From positions 66,526,001 to 66,590,000 of the forward strand of contig CM060733.1 in NCBI GenBank assembly GCA_030704615.1: a stretch of DNA of 64,000 nt, read 5' to 3'. The position numbers were made by a program, and so were the translations under genes. This document shows positions 1 through 12,751 of the stretch, piece by piece. A model generated the notes under the pieces. It searched no databases and was not told the DNA's origin. It saw nothing but the letters and a program-made list of their open reading frames with translations. Each line of letters opens with the position of its first letter. Position 1 is the first letter of the stretch. Source of the DNA: Takakia lepidozioides (taxonomy: Eukaryota > Streptophyta > Takakiopsida > Takakiales > Takakiaceae).

Positions 1-3000
1 AGGCAACGAGATGCTAAGGAGGTTTGGAGAGAGGAGGAGAAAAACAGACGACATGAAAGGGAGATGCTTCGTAGGCAAGACGAGGAGGAGGAGAGGCAGT
101 TGCAACAGCAGATACGGGAGGGGAAGGAAAGGAGGAGGAAGGACTTAAGACAAGTAATGCTTGTATTACACAATTCGGTTATGTGTAGTAGAGTCTTGAA
201 ATTTTGTCAATAAGTACGTTTTTTAGGTGTCCAATCAGGGATGATAAGTTGTAGCAGTGATATTTAGGAAATCTGGTGTGCGTCCTCCATTTTCATGCAG
301 CATTTTAGGCCTGGTATCTATTGCCATCAGTACGTATGTTCTGCATTGTTGTCCCAGAAACTCCAAAGCTTTCTGTTTCTTCTCCTTTCTCTCTCTGCGC
401 GAGGCCTTCACCCTTAGACAATCGCTAGAACATTAGTTCTTATTCTTGGGTTCTGGATTTGTTCTTCTCTCATGTTTTCTTCCATTTTGTCCCATAAGCT
501 CTATGAGCTTTCCGCGGACCTTATAAAGCACCATTTCATTTCATTTCATTTCTCTCTCTCTCTGTCTGTGCTTAGTATTTATACATTGGACATGAGGATG
601 TGTTACAACAGTCCTGCTTTGCCTTCACAAAAAGGTTCTCTATGATTACTGCTTGAACTACATGATTTCAAGCATTAATAATCCAAATGTATGTGGTGAC
701 AGGCTATCAATGATGAGAGGGCCTCTCATGAAGCCGAGAGGACTTTCATGCTCCAAATGTTTAGAAATGACTTGCAAGAAAAGGAAAACTATATGAAGGA
801 GACTGAGAGACGAGAAATGTTGCAACGGGTGGCAAACATATTAAAGACAGAAGAACTTATTTTGATGGAAGACATGAAGGAAAAGATGGTGAAGCGGGTG
901 AAAGAGACTGTGGATACCTTGGACAAGATTATGTTTGAGGAGGCATATCGGGCAGTGGTAGCGAGTATGAGAGAGAAAATGGATATGACGCGGAAAGAGA
1001 TAGGAGAAAAACTAGAGCGGGCAATGGAGTATGAGATGATTGAGCAACGACAAGACGTTTTGAAAGCAAAGAGGGAAGAGGTTGTGAAGCAAATGCAAGA
1101 AACCATACAAGCTGAGGTCAGTTGATTCACCTAGAAATGATTTCTCTTGCAGGGAGGAGGCCTGCATGAATCCTTATATTCGTTTCAGCTTAGCTAAGAC
1201 TAGCAGCACTAGGTGTAAGCAATGTTGACTTGAATTTTAATGATCTCTCTGTCTCATGAGTCTATGACATGCTGACTGGTGTGGCAGATATATTCTTCAG
1301 AAAATCTAAGATCGCTTTTGGGTAGTTGGCTAGCGTAGGTAGAGGTCAAGCTAGACCTAGGATCAGTTTCCAAGATATTTTGTCATCTTCTTGTCATTGA
1401 TGTTGCTATCTCATCCTTTGGGGTTCAACATTGGTGGCATGGTGTATGATGTGGGAACATGTCATATGTCATCTCGCAATGTGTGATCAAGATTATATCC
1501 GGGTTTGTCCTTCGTTTGCAATGAATTTACTATGGCAGAGCAGGGAGGCTACCACAATTTCTCATGAAATGCAGCAAATGCTCAGGGGTGGAGGGATCAA
1601 ATGGAGAAAGAGATCATGAAAGCCACATTACAAAAATTCACACGGCTACTGGAGGTCGAGCAGTTTGAAGTTAGAAAAATGATAAGGGAGGAAGTGATGC
1701 GGGTTGTAACAGATAAATTACTGAAAGACAGCTCAAAGGAGATAGAGTCTGCACGACAGCAACAGCTGGTAAGAATGCTTGAGAAACTGAAAGAAGAGGA
1801 GCCAATAGTTTGGACCACTTTTTTCAAAGATGTTGTGAGAAAACATAAGGTGCTACATGAAGGAGGTTGCCCAAAAGGACAGATCAGTCATGCTCAGGTT
1901 GATGAGGAGGGGAATCTTGCAGCAAGATTGATACACCTAGACTTGGGGGTCAACCAGGATGAAGGCACTTCCGTAAGTACGAGTGGACAAAAGGGGCCAC
2001 AAAAGGAAGAAAAGCAAGTGTCCATGGAGCTGTTGACTAGCCCCAAGGAATACGAGGAGGTTCAAAAGATAGTTACTGGGCATCTGGGGCAGCAAACGCA
2101 AAGAAGACTTCCCCACTGTATGGCTGTTTCCTCTTCCGCAGATTTAGAGCCAGACAAACGATCTAAGGAACAGATACAGGCTAATAGCTGGAGAGGTAAG
2201 GCAATGGCAATCACGGAAGGCCACCGAGTACATTGGCAAGACGGAGAAAAGCGGCCAATGAAAACTGGGCACAATGTTGATGAAATGGAATTCAACACTC
2301 AAGAATCTGAGCACAAATACTTCACCAGGGCCAAACTGGCAAGTGAGAGATTGCCGGAGAGGTGGTCACAGACAACACAGAGTGCACTGATGCCTGACAG
2401 AAAAAGTGAGAGGGACGTACGTTTAATCAGAGATTCACATAAAGTGAACCCAGAAATGCAGGAGCTCTGGAAGGAGTTCATGAAAAAGGAACCAGTTACA
2501 ATGACAGATAGGGAGCGGTTGTTAAATGATGAACCACTACTTCAGAAGTTGCACAGGGTGAGTCAAAATGCTGGTCTAGTAATGAGACAGTTTTCTTCAG
2601 ATTTGCTCCATCGAGGCAAAGCTTTTGTTATGTGCGTTGGAGGCTTTCCTCTGGCAAGGACTCAAAGAGCGAAAAATGAAGGTGTAGGGAACATCAGTTG
2701 GATACAGGAATGCCCATCATTGACAAGCTCATTAAAGAGGGCCATGTCCATGGAAGGAAAAAGGGGAAGAATACGAGAGCCCACTGTCACAAGTATGAAT
2801 GGGCATGGATTGTGCGTACAAGGTAATTGGATTTGACTTTTCAAAATCTCTAGAGGGCAGATAGGAGGATGATACGTGATAGAGATGCCCCATGTCATAC
2901 TTGAGTTGCTTGGCTTTTCCATTTTTTCCAGGAGATCAGGTTTTCCTGACGTTCACTTGTTAACATGGAGACATGTGTTTTTTGGTTTGGCATTGGCTTG

Positions 3001-5138
3001 AGGATCTGATGGTGCTGGATAGCCTATGTGTAGGATACAAATCTCTGTTAGCAACGATAATTGTCACATCTAGTATTGCATAGATACTGATTATGCCCCC
3101 AACAAGAAGCTCAAGGGTGCAAACCCAAAGTGGACTTGGACTTGGCCCTTGTCCTCTTCAGAACAGTTTTGGTACTTCATTTCTCTTTGAATAAAACTTG
3201 AGTCCAAGTGGCCACTACATCCTGTTTAGCTGTCTTTCCATTCTTATGAAGTATGGGTACTCTATGAATTGTCTGACCTGCCAACAAAATGCTCTCAAGT
3301 TCCCATCGAATAACGTGTCCTCCACTTTGACTGTACCCTTTTCCCTAGGACTATGAGACTAGGGGAAATAGACATCGGAAGGCAATGATCAAAGCTTGCA
3401 ACTCCAGGGGCCACAGGTACAGACAATGCCCGGTTGCTATTTGAGATAGAGCATGAGGAAGGAAAAACATTTAGGAGGAGCTTTCTAGACACGGCCGAGG
3501 AGAAGAAGAAAAAGAAGAAAAGAAGGCAGATGCAAGCCATGAGGTTGGCCTGGAGAGAAGGTTGGAATCACAATAGACTTCAGCAGAGTGACCTGGGTGG
3601 TGAAGTTGTGACATCAAGGTTGGACCTTCAGAGAACGGATGGTGGAAGCAGTGATATTAACAGTTGTAGCACTAGTGGAACTGTTCATGTAGATGTAGAT
3701 GATTCGAGAGGGATGGGGGGAAAGCCTGTACATAGAGATGGTGATTTGGGAAGAGCTTTGGCTGGCATACCCAACTCCATCCGTCCTGAAGAAGTGAAGG
3801 ACTTGATTGCTACAGAGTCTCTGCTGCATGTGACCCTAGTGCCTTTGCTGTTGGAGGGCAAAAAAGAGTTGTGCGGAAGTGTTGTCAAGGACTGTTCCGA
3901 AGTTGTTCCATACAAGTGGAGGGAGGGGAGTCCCATTGATGGTGAAAGATCTTTGCCTGAGATCAAACCAAATGATTGTATTCAATATTCTAGGTTTCAA
4001 AGTGATCCAGCTGAGAAGAAGTTGCTCTGTTGGGTGGCTCCAAGCCCCCCTGAAATGGAAGTCTTTGTTGCAGAAATGCCAGACTTTGTCACAATGGAAA
4101 TTTGTAGTAGACCATTGAAAGAGGAAAGCACTAAACCTTCGGAAATGATTTTAAACAGAATTTTTTTCTCAGAAGATAGTACAGAAACTTGCCATACAGG
4201 GAACATTTCATCTGCATCCGGTATTAACAAGGTTGGAATTAACAAGGCTAGCAATGAAAAGAGTATACCAGATGAGTTGGATCTGACCTCAACGGAAACC
4301 ACCAAAGGGCAGCAGGTTATCAGCAGTGGAGGAACGCTTACAAAGGATCTATTGTGCACTGGACATGAGACATTTGAGTGGTTGACGATTGGTGAGGTCA
4401 GACTCTCTCAGGTCAACGAAAGGAGGAAGTCAATTTTGGAAATGCACAAGGAATGGCAACAGGTGAAGTTCCACTTTACTGTTGAGTAGACTAGTGCTTC
4501 TGTGAATGGTCAAACCATTGCCAAACTCATCAAATTGAACTCGTCAAATTGGCTCATTTTGCAGATGCAAACAGCAAATCACCATTTGGGAAGATCTGTA
4601 CTTCCAATTGAACTGACTTTGGCCAGTTATAGCATCAATGAAGTAAAACAGCAATGAATTCAAGAACAAAATATCCACCGGTAATGAGCTCTAATTTTAT
4701 TCTATATTCTGGTGCAACTTTGGGAGCAGTCTCCCAGACAAATTCACCAACAGATGAGGCAAAGAAGGGCAACGCTTTGCAAGAGGAGTCTCAAAGCAGA
4801 AATGGCCCCCAAAGTAATGATGGAAGGGATGCGGATGTCAGCACTGAAGGGAGTGGTTCTTCCTCTGGGTGTTCTAGTTCAGGATCCTCTTCGGTGAGTA
4901 GTCTTTCTTTTAATTTGGGTGTATCTCTTCGTTTCTCTTCTATGAGCCCCTGGGGCCCCCTGTGAATGTTATACAGTTCTTCCTTCCTTTGCACCTTGAA
5001 TGCACATCTCTATTGCAGGCGTTGGGACGCTTCAGGGTGGGATCCCACAGTCTGAGGATGAAGACGTGCAGATGGGAAAACTTGCAACATGCTCAATGTT
5101 CATGCCCTGTCTGTGCTAGGGAAGAGACAACAGATTGA
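1..5138 (+). CDS. Coiled-coil protein gene, multi-exon, 5' end outside window
   Basis: Proposed exons are 1-153, 703-1116, 1586-2822, 3417-4462, 4565-4642, 4738-4893 and 5019-5138. Every intron has GT-AG ends and the phases agree throughout (phase 0 joins, except phase 1 between 2822 and 3417), giving 1068 codons including the TGA stop. The first three exons encode Arg/Glu/Lys-rich, heptad-like sequence typical of a long coiled coil. Exon 4 has a Lys run (EEKKKKKKRR) and is otherwise hydrophilic. Exon 6 is Ser/Gly-rich and the last exon ends with a CxCxxC cluster before EETTD. If exon 5 is not spliced at 4642, translation stops at 4657 instead. I do not recognise the family and claim no function. 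It is the only stretch here that reads as an intact host gene. Confidence 0.5.
531..566. repeat. ATTTC pentamer and CT dinucleotide microsatellite in intron 1
   Basis: Consecutive CATTT/ATTTC pentamers run directly into a (CT)n tract. It lies in the intron between exons 1-153 and 703-1116 and has no coding potential. Confidence 0.8.
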
Positions 5139-5277
5139 ACTGAGGAACATTTTTTCTCTCACTGTCCCAACTTGGAAAGAGGATGGGGGGTGCCATGCTG
5201 TACAGTTGGGCAGCTAGTCTGGATTTTCCCATGCAATCTTGAGCCCTGCTGAAAGTTGTCAGCACCCTTCTTGTCAG

Positions 5278-6433
5278 GATCCTGGAGCACATTGCTGCAA
5301 GGAATCCCCCAACATCTTGCCAAATTATGTTGCACCAGTATTTATCGTCTCTTAAGAAACTTCACTTGTTCAGTAGCTGTGATGCAGAACAGATGGATGA
5401 TGCACTTCCATATCTTTTTCATGTTAGATTTAGCAGGGTTACCAAGCTCTGTAGGGGAGTACTGGCTATTCCATGCAATTCCATGCAAATTCTTTTGTCA
5501 TACATGGGTAATTGCTGGAGGAAAGAGAGCAAGTTTTCTGGAGGCGCATTGCAGAAGGAGAGCTGTGCAAGTGAAATAGGGATATCCACGGTTTCCTTTT
5601 TTGTTCTAGTTGAAACGAGTTGAGTTTGCTCCCAACTTGTTTTCCCCCTTATTCCTGTATACCGTGTGCACTTGGATCTACAGAAGAATCTAGTGGTCTC
5701 CCTCCCTAGCAGAAAGCACTGGGGTGCCAAGAGTGTATGCCTAGCTGCAGACGCAGCTTTGGCAGGCCTCAGAGATGCAGTTTTATTCTTGAGTGCTTGT
5801 AGTCAGGAAGAAAGACGTCCTTTACCCAGACTCAATGATAATTATGCTAGGCGAAGCTTGAGACAGCAGCTGCTTGCTTGTGAGAATCTCTTGCTCAGTG
5901 TTACGGCAGCGTGTCGTGAGTTTTTGCAGCCCACTTTGGTGATTGCAAGCCAAATTATATCAACAGGCTCGTGTTGCTACTGCTGATGGGGAGAAAGACG
6001 AAACACTTGTGCAAGATTCCAGGATGAAACGGCCTCCTCCTTCCCATGCTGCTTGGTCGCCTCTTTCACCCAGAGTTATGGAACTGGTTGAGGCCATACT
6101 GGAGAGGTCTCTAGATCGATACTGACTAAACAGGTATAAGACCTGTTTCTTACGCCTCTCTTTCTCAAGTTGGCTGCGGAGATAGTGAGAAAATTTCATT
6201 CTGTTGACCTTTTCCATGCAGTCAGCATTTTAAAGCTGTATTGTCAGAGAGAGTCCTCCCCACCAAAGGCACCTTCGGCAGGGCCACAATCACATGCTCA
6301 ATTTTCCTGCTACCTCCCCAACCTCATCCATCCAAATGAAGACGATTCAGAATTGGTGAGGCAATATCATACTGAATGTGGCAGTGAGGTTCCCATAGAC
6401 CTGGTCATTGCGAAGGGCACCAAGGCTTCTTGA
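5278..6433 (+). CDS. Exon-like coding segments downstream of the coiled-coil gene, product unknown
   Basis: 5278-5437 reads from acceptor TTGTCAG to donor AGG|GTTACC and encodes ILEHIAARNPPTSCQ through HVRFSR. It joins in phase to a segment starting at 5684 after CTACAG (KNLVVSLPSRKHWGAKS through SLRQQLLACENLLLSVTAAC). Around 5.92-5.97 kb the frame changes, by a short intron or a one-base indel, into a segment ending MELVEAILER near 6106. A last open stretch covers 6170-6433, ending KGTKAS. The segments are Leu/Ala-rich and helical in character, without a motif I can name. They may be a second gene, or more exons of an upstream or alternative transcript. Phase between the last two segments does not close, so the model is partial. 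Confidence 0.3.
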
Positions 6434-6895
6434 ACTACAACTGCACATATATGGCACCATGAGGCTCTGGATTCTCTTTAGAGGACCGAGGGTGCTTCAC
6501 CTCCTCTGCCACGGGTCTCAGGGCCTCACTCTTTGTCTCTGCTATGGTAGCTGGCTGTTGTATGGTCGACCAGCTTGTATTGAAGTTATTTCATGATTGC
6601 AGCTCGGTACTATGAAAATGATAGATGTAGTTGTGTGTTGGTTTGCCAGGTTTCAAACTTATTTGCTTACACACTTAAGAGTCATGGCGGACAAGAAAAG
6701 ACGAGGCTCTCCTATTCCTGACAGACAACCTCCACCTGATCCCAAAACAGGCCAATCTGCTCCGGCGAGCAGACAGGCATCCCCACCAGCAAAAGGAAAG
6801 GCTCGGGCTCATACACAGAGCCCTCAGAAGGACTCTCAGAAGCATAAGGGTATCCATTCAGAGAGGTTTGCTGATCCTGTGAGGACACAACTTTT

Positions 6896-6913
6896 TGAGA
6901 GGGGAGGGGATAA
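6896..6913 (+). other. Polypurine tract of copy A
   Basis: GAGAGGGGAGGGGATAA directly precedes the TG of the LTR. Copy C has the equivalent GAGAGGGGGAGGGGTAA at 51717-51733. This is the expected plus-strand primer of an LTR retrotransposon. Confidence 0.75.
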
Positions 6914-7794
6914 TGTTACATGGTTGTCTAGGACTTCAACGATTTACGGGTTCTGTGGGGTACCCTTAATTTTGCGCAGACATGGCTCTGCTGCCATGAA
7001 CAGATATAGGTCAGCACAGGCCTTAAGGTGCAGCAGACACAGGCCCATGTAGGCAGCAGTCACAGGGTATCACAGGCAGGGGGTACGACAGCTGTGACCT
7101 CATAACTGTGCGGTCACAGCCCGTCACAGAGCCACACAGGTCACAGCTCGACACAGGTCACAGGGCACTTGTTACCACTGGCAGGGAACGGGAACGTGGG
7201 AACGCGGGAACGTCACCATCAAAGGGAACGACAGTATAGTACGTACTGTCATGAGACAGTTAGTTAGTTAGACGGTTAGAACAGCTTGCGGGTAGATTCT
7301 GCAGAGTAGCTATGGTGAAGGGCACTTCTTGATCGCATGGACTGGGGAGAACACGGAGGAGAGCAGGCGGAGGAGGAGACGATGGAGTGTAGCTTGATGC
7401 TTGCAAGCTGTAGAAATGTCATCGTAGTGTAGACTTAGTGATACGAAAGGCTTCGGCCTATCTTATGACACTGATATTAATGCAGATTCTTATCCCATAT
7501 TCACATGTGTAGAGAGACCAGAGAGAAGCTGTGGAATGCTTAGATAGAGGTAGAGCAATGAACTGGCAGGTTGTATAAGCAACCAGTAACATAACTTTAA
7601 ACATTAAAGGCTTGAGTCCCTCATCATGAATGTAATCAAAGTAGAGGGAAGAAGAACACCCCCATGATATACTAGCTGTACGTCATGACTGATTGTTCTG
7701 AGCAGGCTGAGTACTTAGAGATTTCCAGCTCTTCTATCTTGGAGTTCCCACCTCGGATAGCTTTAAGGGATGGGTGAGTAAAAGCCGCTCAACA
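6914..7794 (+). repeat. 3' LTR of copy A (881 bp)
   Basis: It starts TGTTACATGG and ends CCGCTCAACA. The segment near 6940 (ACGGGTTCTGTGGGGTACCC) and the 3' end (GAGTACTTAGAGATTTCC... GAGTAAAAGCCGC) match the LTRs of copies B and C. 6990-7165 contains short CACAGG/TCACAG repeats like those in the other LTRs. Confidence 0.8.
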
Positions 7795-7811
7795 ATTAAT
7801 GCCATAGGGTG

Positions 7812-8330
7812 GGAATGCTAGATCGTGAGCAGTGCTCACGTGAGCGGAGGCTGCCTCAGGGTTTTTTACAAAAGGTACTGTACCTATTTCCATGGATGGC
7901 ACCTATAACCACTGGTGGGATTTCCCCGAAGGCATGCCAGTTGTCGGCTGGTCCGACATTTTATCAACGATTACATCACATGGTCGAAGATAAAATCAAT
8001 TACCGTAGCTATGGTGGGCTAGTAAATCTCCTCCTCTGAACAATCGGCATAGAGACCATTCCGCAAAGCGGAATCCTCAACCTCCCACCTGCTACAACCA
8101 TTTGGTTGATTACAAGTTGCGAGTTCACTTTCTGGTTCCCCATCACCTGCGCGGCCCTGCTTTCGTAGCAGCGTAGCTACGGCGTGAGCCCAGCCTCGTG
8201 AGCCTGGGAGCTGAGCTCACGTTGTAGTTGCAAAGCGTGAGCTGAGCTCACGCTTCAGGGAAGCGTGAGCGGCACAAATCTATTGGAGAAGCAGGTCCTA
8301 TAGGCGAGGATTGCAGGAAGAGGGCCTATT
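7812..8330. repeat. GTGAGC-rich dispersed repeat with small palindromes
   Basis: GTGAGC and its complement recur, including GTGAGCAGTGCTCAC at about 7830 and CGTGAGCTGAGCTCACG at about 8238. The segment CCTATTTCC..GG...CACCTAT.ACC near 7873 and the GTGAGCCC cluster near 8190 both have counterparts at 26.76-26.88 kb. A fragment of the methyltransferase-like family lies inside it. Probably a dispersed mobile unit; ends not defined. Confidence 0.5.
8009..8167 (-). pseudogene. Fragment of the methyltransferase-like family (paralogue of 28.6 kb)
   Basis: On the minus strand this reads YESRAAQVMGNQKVN, then a stretch with GGRLRIPLCGMVSMPIV, and stops at TAG 8009-8011. The larger minus-strand gene remnant near 28.6-28.7 kb reads YESKAAEMLGGQKVN and GGRLKIPLCRLVSMPVV at the same spacing, so the two are homologous in the same orientation. 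Similarity stops after MP[IV]V. Both copies lie beside GTGAGCC-rich repeat sequence. It is too short to be functional. Confidence 0.6.
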
Positions 8331-8357
8331 ACCGTGGACAAAACAAAAGGGACCACC

Positions 8358-8624
8358 ATGCACCATGTCTGCGGCAGATTTGAGCTCAGAATGATTGACA
8401 CACTTTATTTCAATTCACAGATAGACGCTTACAATGAATGGCATGTGCAATTGTCTTGGTTCCGTGAACGAAATGTATGTGTTTGTCCTAAATGCAAAGT
8501 CTTCACACGATAACCTGGAAACCAGCAAGCACAGCAGTTGACAGTAATCCCATTGGAGGAGGTGGTGTCCTTGGTGCATGAATCTGATTGCATTGACAAT
8601 GAGTGGCATATAGAACACTTGTAA
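8358..8624 (+). pseudogene. Broken small reading frame with CxCxxC motif
   Basis: From ATG 8358 the frame reads MHHVCGRFELRMIDTLYF and continues through ERNVCVCPKCKVFTR. It is interrupted by TAA at 8511-8513, then continues open (PLEEVVSLVHESDCIDNEW) to TAA at 8622-8624. The CVCPKC cluster could bind metal. I cannot assign a family. Loss of one codon to a stop in an otherwise coherent frame suggests a decayed exon. Confidence 0.3.
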
Positions 8625-9264
8625 TTATGTGCTGTGACGGTAAAAGAGACCAATTCATTCACCAAGCCACACTAGGCTACGGAGAAGTCATCACTCTTTT
8701 GCAGCGGGACACCTCGCGTAGGGCTCTGCCAGATTCTCTTTGAACACATACGAGCCATGCCTCCGCCCCGTCCCATCAGAAAATTGCGGTATCTGGTTTG
8801 TTGTATAGGTGCCCGCACCATGTCATCTGCAGTATGAATGATGTGAACAGGTTGGTTTCTCATTCTACATATTCCAGTTGTGGTTCCGTGGTTCTTTGGT
8901 TCCAGTCCTCTGTTGTCGGTTCTTGAATTTCATTCTGACTTTCACACATCATTCTACAGAGGGACGGAGACATCGCATGTGAAAACGGGTCTGGTTCACA
9001 CTCTGTACAGAATACAGAGGATCGGCCAGATGCCCTTGACCAACTTCAAGACCATCCTTTCAGCAGAGACGTACAAGAAGTGCAAAAGCTCCAAGACATC
9101 ATAAACATGGTATTCGTTGACCCGTGAGGCTTTCATGGAGTATATGTATGCGGTGAGATACATCTTCCATCATCTAGCCTTTGGATATTCCTGCTTCTAT
9201 ATCATTGTTTCTGTTTGTTTCCCTTGCCCTTGTGTTAATACATCTGTCGTGCATTCTCTTGCAG

Positions 9265-10042
9265 CAAGACATTGCAAATGCAGGACATCGTGGCAAACTA
9301 GAATACTATTGCTCTACCCCTGAAGAGAGAAGGACAGCAAAGGGGGTTGAGAGTCACATCAAGCAAGAGATGACCGCCACAAGAAATAATATTATGAGTA
9401 CTTTTGTGAAGCAGTTGAGAATTGTCGACCCATCCTTCGGACCACAGTTTCTTCAAGAGGTGAAAAACCATTTCAACAAGCCGGGCAAACCGGAGATGGC
9501 CCAGGAGAAGTTGCACAGGTTGTCTACCGCCGTTGTGTCTTCAGAACAGAAGGTGAAGTGGCTACTGATATGGAACTCCGATCCCACCGTTAGGGATACC
9601 CACATGCTCCCTAGGCCGGAGAAAGAGAAGAAGACCCAGCGTGTCATTCCTGTCAGTGACAATATGATGGACACATGGCTTCACAAAGCCACTTACTGGA
9701 GCCAGATATGATGTCTTTTCCTGTATCACTTTCATTTCGCTTTTCTGTCGTTCTTATTCCATGTTACAATGGCTGTGATTGATTTCTGGTTCATTCTTGC
9801 ATTCGAATTGTTTTTGCAGTTGGAGGAAAGGGCCCAGTCTGTTCTACATACGCAGCTGGCTGACTATGGCATCACCATGATAGCACCGAAGGTCTCCTTC
9901 CAACATCCATGCGGAAATGGAGAGCCACAGTGTGGCAATCTTGTTTCTTCAGGGAGTTCAACAAGGAGGGTGGCATCAGTCGAACAAATGAGCATGACCA
10001 GCAAGAGAAAGGAGATGAAGCCTGGAAACAATGCCTTTATAG
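9265..10042 (+). CDS. Two exon-like segments, product unknown
   Basis: Segment one starts at 9265 after a pyrimidine-rich acceptor (TCTCTTGCAG) and stays open to 9711. It encodes QDIANAGHRGKLEYYCST, a charged middle, and ends ATYWSQI. Segment two, 9820-10042, lies between TTTTTGCAG and ATAG|GTACG and encodes LEERAQSVLHTQLADYG through MKPGNNAFIG in the same frame class. The donor of the first segment is not clear. No recognisable domain. The surrounding 8.8-12.5 kb has further short coding-like pieces on this strand, so these may belong to one large decayed gene or a captured transduplicate. Confidence 0.3.
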
Positions 10043-11069
10043 GTACGAAATAGACTATGCTTCTTTGATTTGAAAAGACACACTCTCCTCCATCCAACCT
10101 GTTTTGTGCTGGCTCATATGAGTGTGCGGTGCCGCACACTCATTTGCTCTATCCGTGTGTAGTAACATCAACGTGCACACCCTGTGCCCTTCAGGCTATT
10201 TTGTGTGCGGTGGTTGCAGTGTGCAGTGTCGCATACTCTTTGGTGGGTCTTCGTGATGTGGTAGAAAGTTGGGAACATAGTTTCATTGCATAATGAGGCT
10301 GTCTCTATGCCTGCAGGTACATAAAGTATGTTCTCATGGCAGAGAACTGCTTGGACAAACATCCTGATTCGTGACCTATGGCTAGTTCCTGGCTGGTCAA
10401 CCAGACCATGTTTACTGCGGGCTAAAGGGATCTGGCAGACTTGGGCCCCAGACCATCTTTCTGCCTTTGGTTGGTATTTGGATTGCCCTGTTTCTGAGAC
10501 CCCAGCGCAGGAGTGTCTTTGATGAGAGAATGAGCGTGTAGCAGCCCCGCCGCGGCTCCCGACCTCGAGATTCATGATATAAATTTGAGGACACTTGCAG
10601 GAAGCCTCCCGCTCAGGATCCATCCCAGGTAAAGGTGAAAGGCAAAGGGAAGGATGTTATTGTTGGTGTGGGGAAAGGAAGGGGTAGGGGGAAGGGAGCG
10701 CAAGGGCAGGTTGTTGGGCGGCGAAGGTTGCAGAAACTGGCCCTGCGGCGTATGTCCAGCAGACCAAAGAGACTCCACCTCTGGTAGGGATCCGGGAGAA
10801 AAGACAAAGGGGTTGGTTGATCCTAAGGACTCGTACCATGCAGTGGAGCATCCACGGGTCATTCGCCCAACCAGGCTGGAGATGGCCACGTCGGGTTCCT
10901 TGCCATGATGAGTCCAAGAAATCTGATTACAAGGGCGATCCATCACCAGTGTTGGGATATTGTGTAGTTCCTCACACGGTGCGTTTTGTCTTTTGCTTCT
11001 TTGTGTTTTGTGGGCATGGCTCGTTTCAATCCTCTTGAGCATTTCATTGCATGCTTGTTTGTAGGCTAA

Positions 11070-11212
11070 AATGACCAAATCCACGGGAAGGAGAAGCCAT
11101 ATGCAGCCGAACTCATCATCCTTGACATCCCTGATGGGTTGCCAGTCCCAGATGTCCCTCCAGCGGGTGCTTTTACAGATTGGAATGCTTTTTATGAGCG
11201 CTATTGGCGGTG
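11070..11212 (+). pseudogene. Coding-like fragment, unknown
   Basis: The frame from 11070 encodes KEKPYAAELIILDIPDGLP followed by PAGAFTDWNAFYERYWRW. The amino-acid mix and lack of stops suggest a former exon, but the frame opens just after a TAA at 11067 and no acceptor fits. It lies in line with the coding-like pieces at 9.3-10.0 and 12.1-12.5 kb. Confidence 0.25.
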
Positions 11213-12102
11213 GGTTTCTCCTTTTGCAATTTTTCGTTCTGTCCGATGCAGGTGTTTTGGTGCTCATCTAGTCCATCGACCTTCGCTGTCACACCGTGCA
11301 CTTGCCAGCTATTTGAAAGCCTCCGATATGAGGTCGTGTAAGACATGGAATTGTGTGAGAAACGCCGTAAAAATTGATCGCTAGTCGAATTTTTTAGAGT
11401 ACTTGCACATTGGCAATTATTGTGATGATTCACACATGCATCCACGTATGTTTTAATGCCTATCCTGTGATTTGTATTTTGCCGTCGCCGGCGCAATGCA
11501 GTCAGTTCGGCATAAAGCTTGATGTCGGCAATCGTACTGTGTTGCGCACCTTCGTGCCAAGTGTCCCCCGGAGTGTCAGTGTTTGTGTTGTGCTCTTCTA
11601 GCACGCACAATCAAATTGACTCGGGGTATCCTGTTTATTGGACTCGTGGGCCGATGCGTCTTTCCTATGCATGTTTCATATCTCATTTGCAGGTTTGCTT
11701 TTCCATACCAAACACAATACGGCTTCTTGTGGCTCTGTGTCTTTGAAGACAGTTTTTCTAGTTGGTGTGTCTCAGTGTGGCTGACTATGGAGTTTGGTGC
11801 AGACTGTTCGCCGTGCATGTCATTCTTCCAGAAGATTGTAAATCCCAAAATCCGTTGCATGCATCGCCCGCAGTCTTTTGGGACACTGCTACCCTTATTC
11901 ACCTCAGTTTGTTTGGGGTGGATCCCCTTTCGAGAATTACGGGCCTATCATTCGGGGGACCCTTTTTGGATCGCACTTTGGGTCAGTGTAGGAAAACATG
12001 TCAGTGAGGGGACAGACTCTCTCGATTTTTAATTCCATACATGTGAGGTCGTCTCCAGCCACTGACGGCGCACTGCAGATGACGATGGGTTTGTGCAGTT
12101 GT

Positions 12103-12544
12103 TCATGAGGATGAGCTGGTTACAACAGTGTTCCCCCTGGAATTGGGTTCTCTGCTTGTTCTAAAAGAGGTGTATGACGAGGATGAGAATTTGGATTCTG
12201 GGCATTTGCAGAAACCATTGGTTGGCGAGTGTGGAAGGAGGCGAAGAGTCTTTCCAGGCACATACCGGGTCCTTGGAAAAGAGAGAAGACAATCAGCAGG
12301 ATCAGTACTACCCCTGGCACTGCAACATCGGGTCGTGCAGCAGAAGGGCACATTCATGTGACACAAGAGGTGAGCACATCCCTACATTCATGACTCTTTC
12401 AGACTCGTCCTCGGAGGATGTTTCTGAGATTCTCCGCCAGTGCAGACTCCATTCTTGATGATGACGAATTGGCAGGAGATAACGAGTGTCATTCCGAAAT
12501 TGAAAGCCCGCCTGTCGTGTACTGGCAGCCGGCAAAGTACAACT
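12103..12544 (+). pseudogene. Coding-like fragments, unknown
   Basis: About 12110-12240 reads DELVTTVFPLELGSLLVLKE and VYDEDENLDSGHLQKPLV. In another frame, about 12455-12544 reads DDDELAGDNECHSEIESPPV and ends WQPAKYN at a stop. These look like remnants of the same plus-strand gene as the 9.3-kb segments, now out of frame. No family recognised. Confidence 0.25.
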
Positions 12545-12751
12545 GACATATCCCACAAGTAGACGGAATGGCAATTGAAGTGCCACCACTTACTTTTTTG
12601 GGTAATTGAAAGACGGAAAAAATGGATGAATTCCGTTCGCACATAATGATGACTCCCGCATCCAAATACGGTTAACAATGTCCAAATTGTATTTTGGATA
12701 CATGCCAAAGCAACCATTGGTGCAAACGTCAACTGAGAGCTCTAGAGGCAC

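Larger units (their letters stand above)
6684..7794 (+). mobile_element. Ty3/gypsy copy A, 3'-terminal fragment with 3' LTR
   Basis: From 6684 the reading MADKKRRGSPIPD matches MAEKKRRGSPMP at the end of the long 3' coding block in copies B (44.09 kb) and D (63.94 kb). It continues into a Pro/Ser/Gln-rich tail to about 6890. A purine-rich tract (GAGAGGGGAGGGGA) then abuts the LTR. Everything 5' of 6684 is unrelated, so the element is 5'-truncated; the flanking target duplication cannot be tested. Confidence 0.75.
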
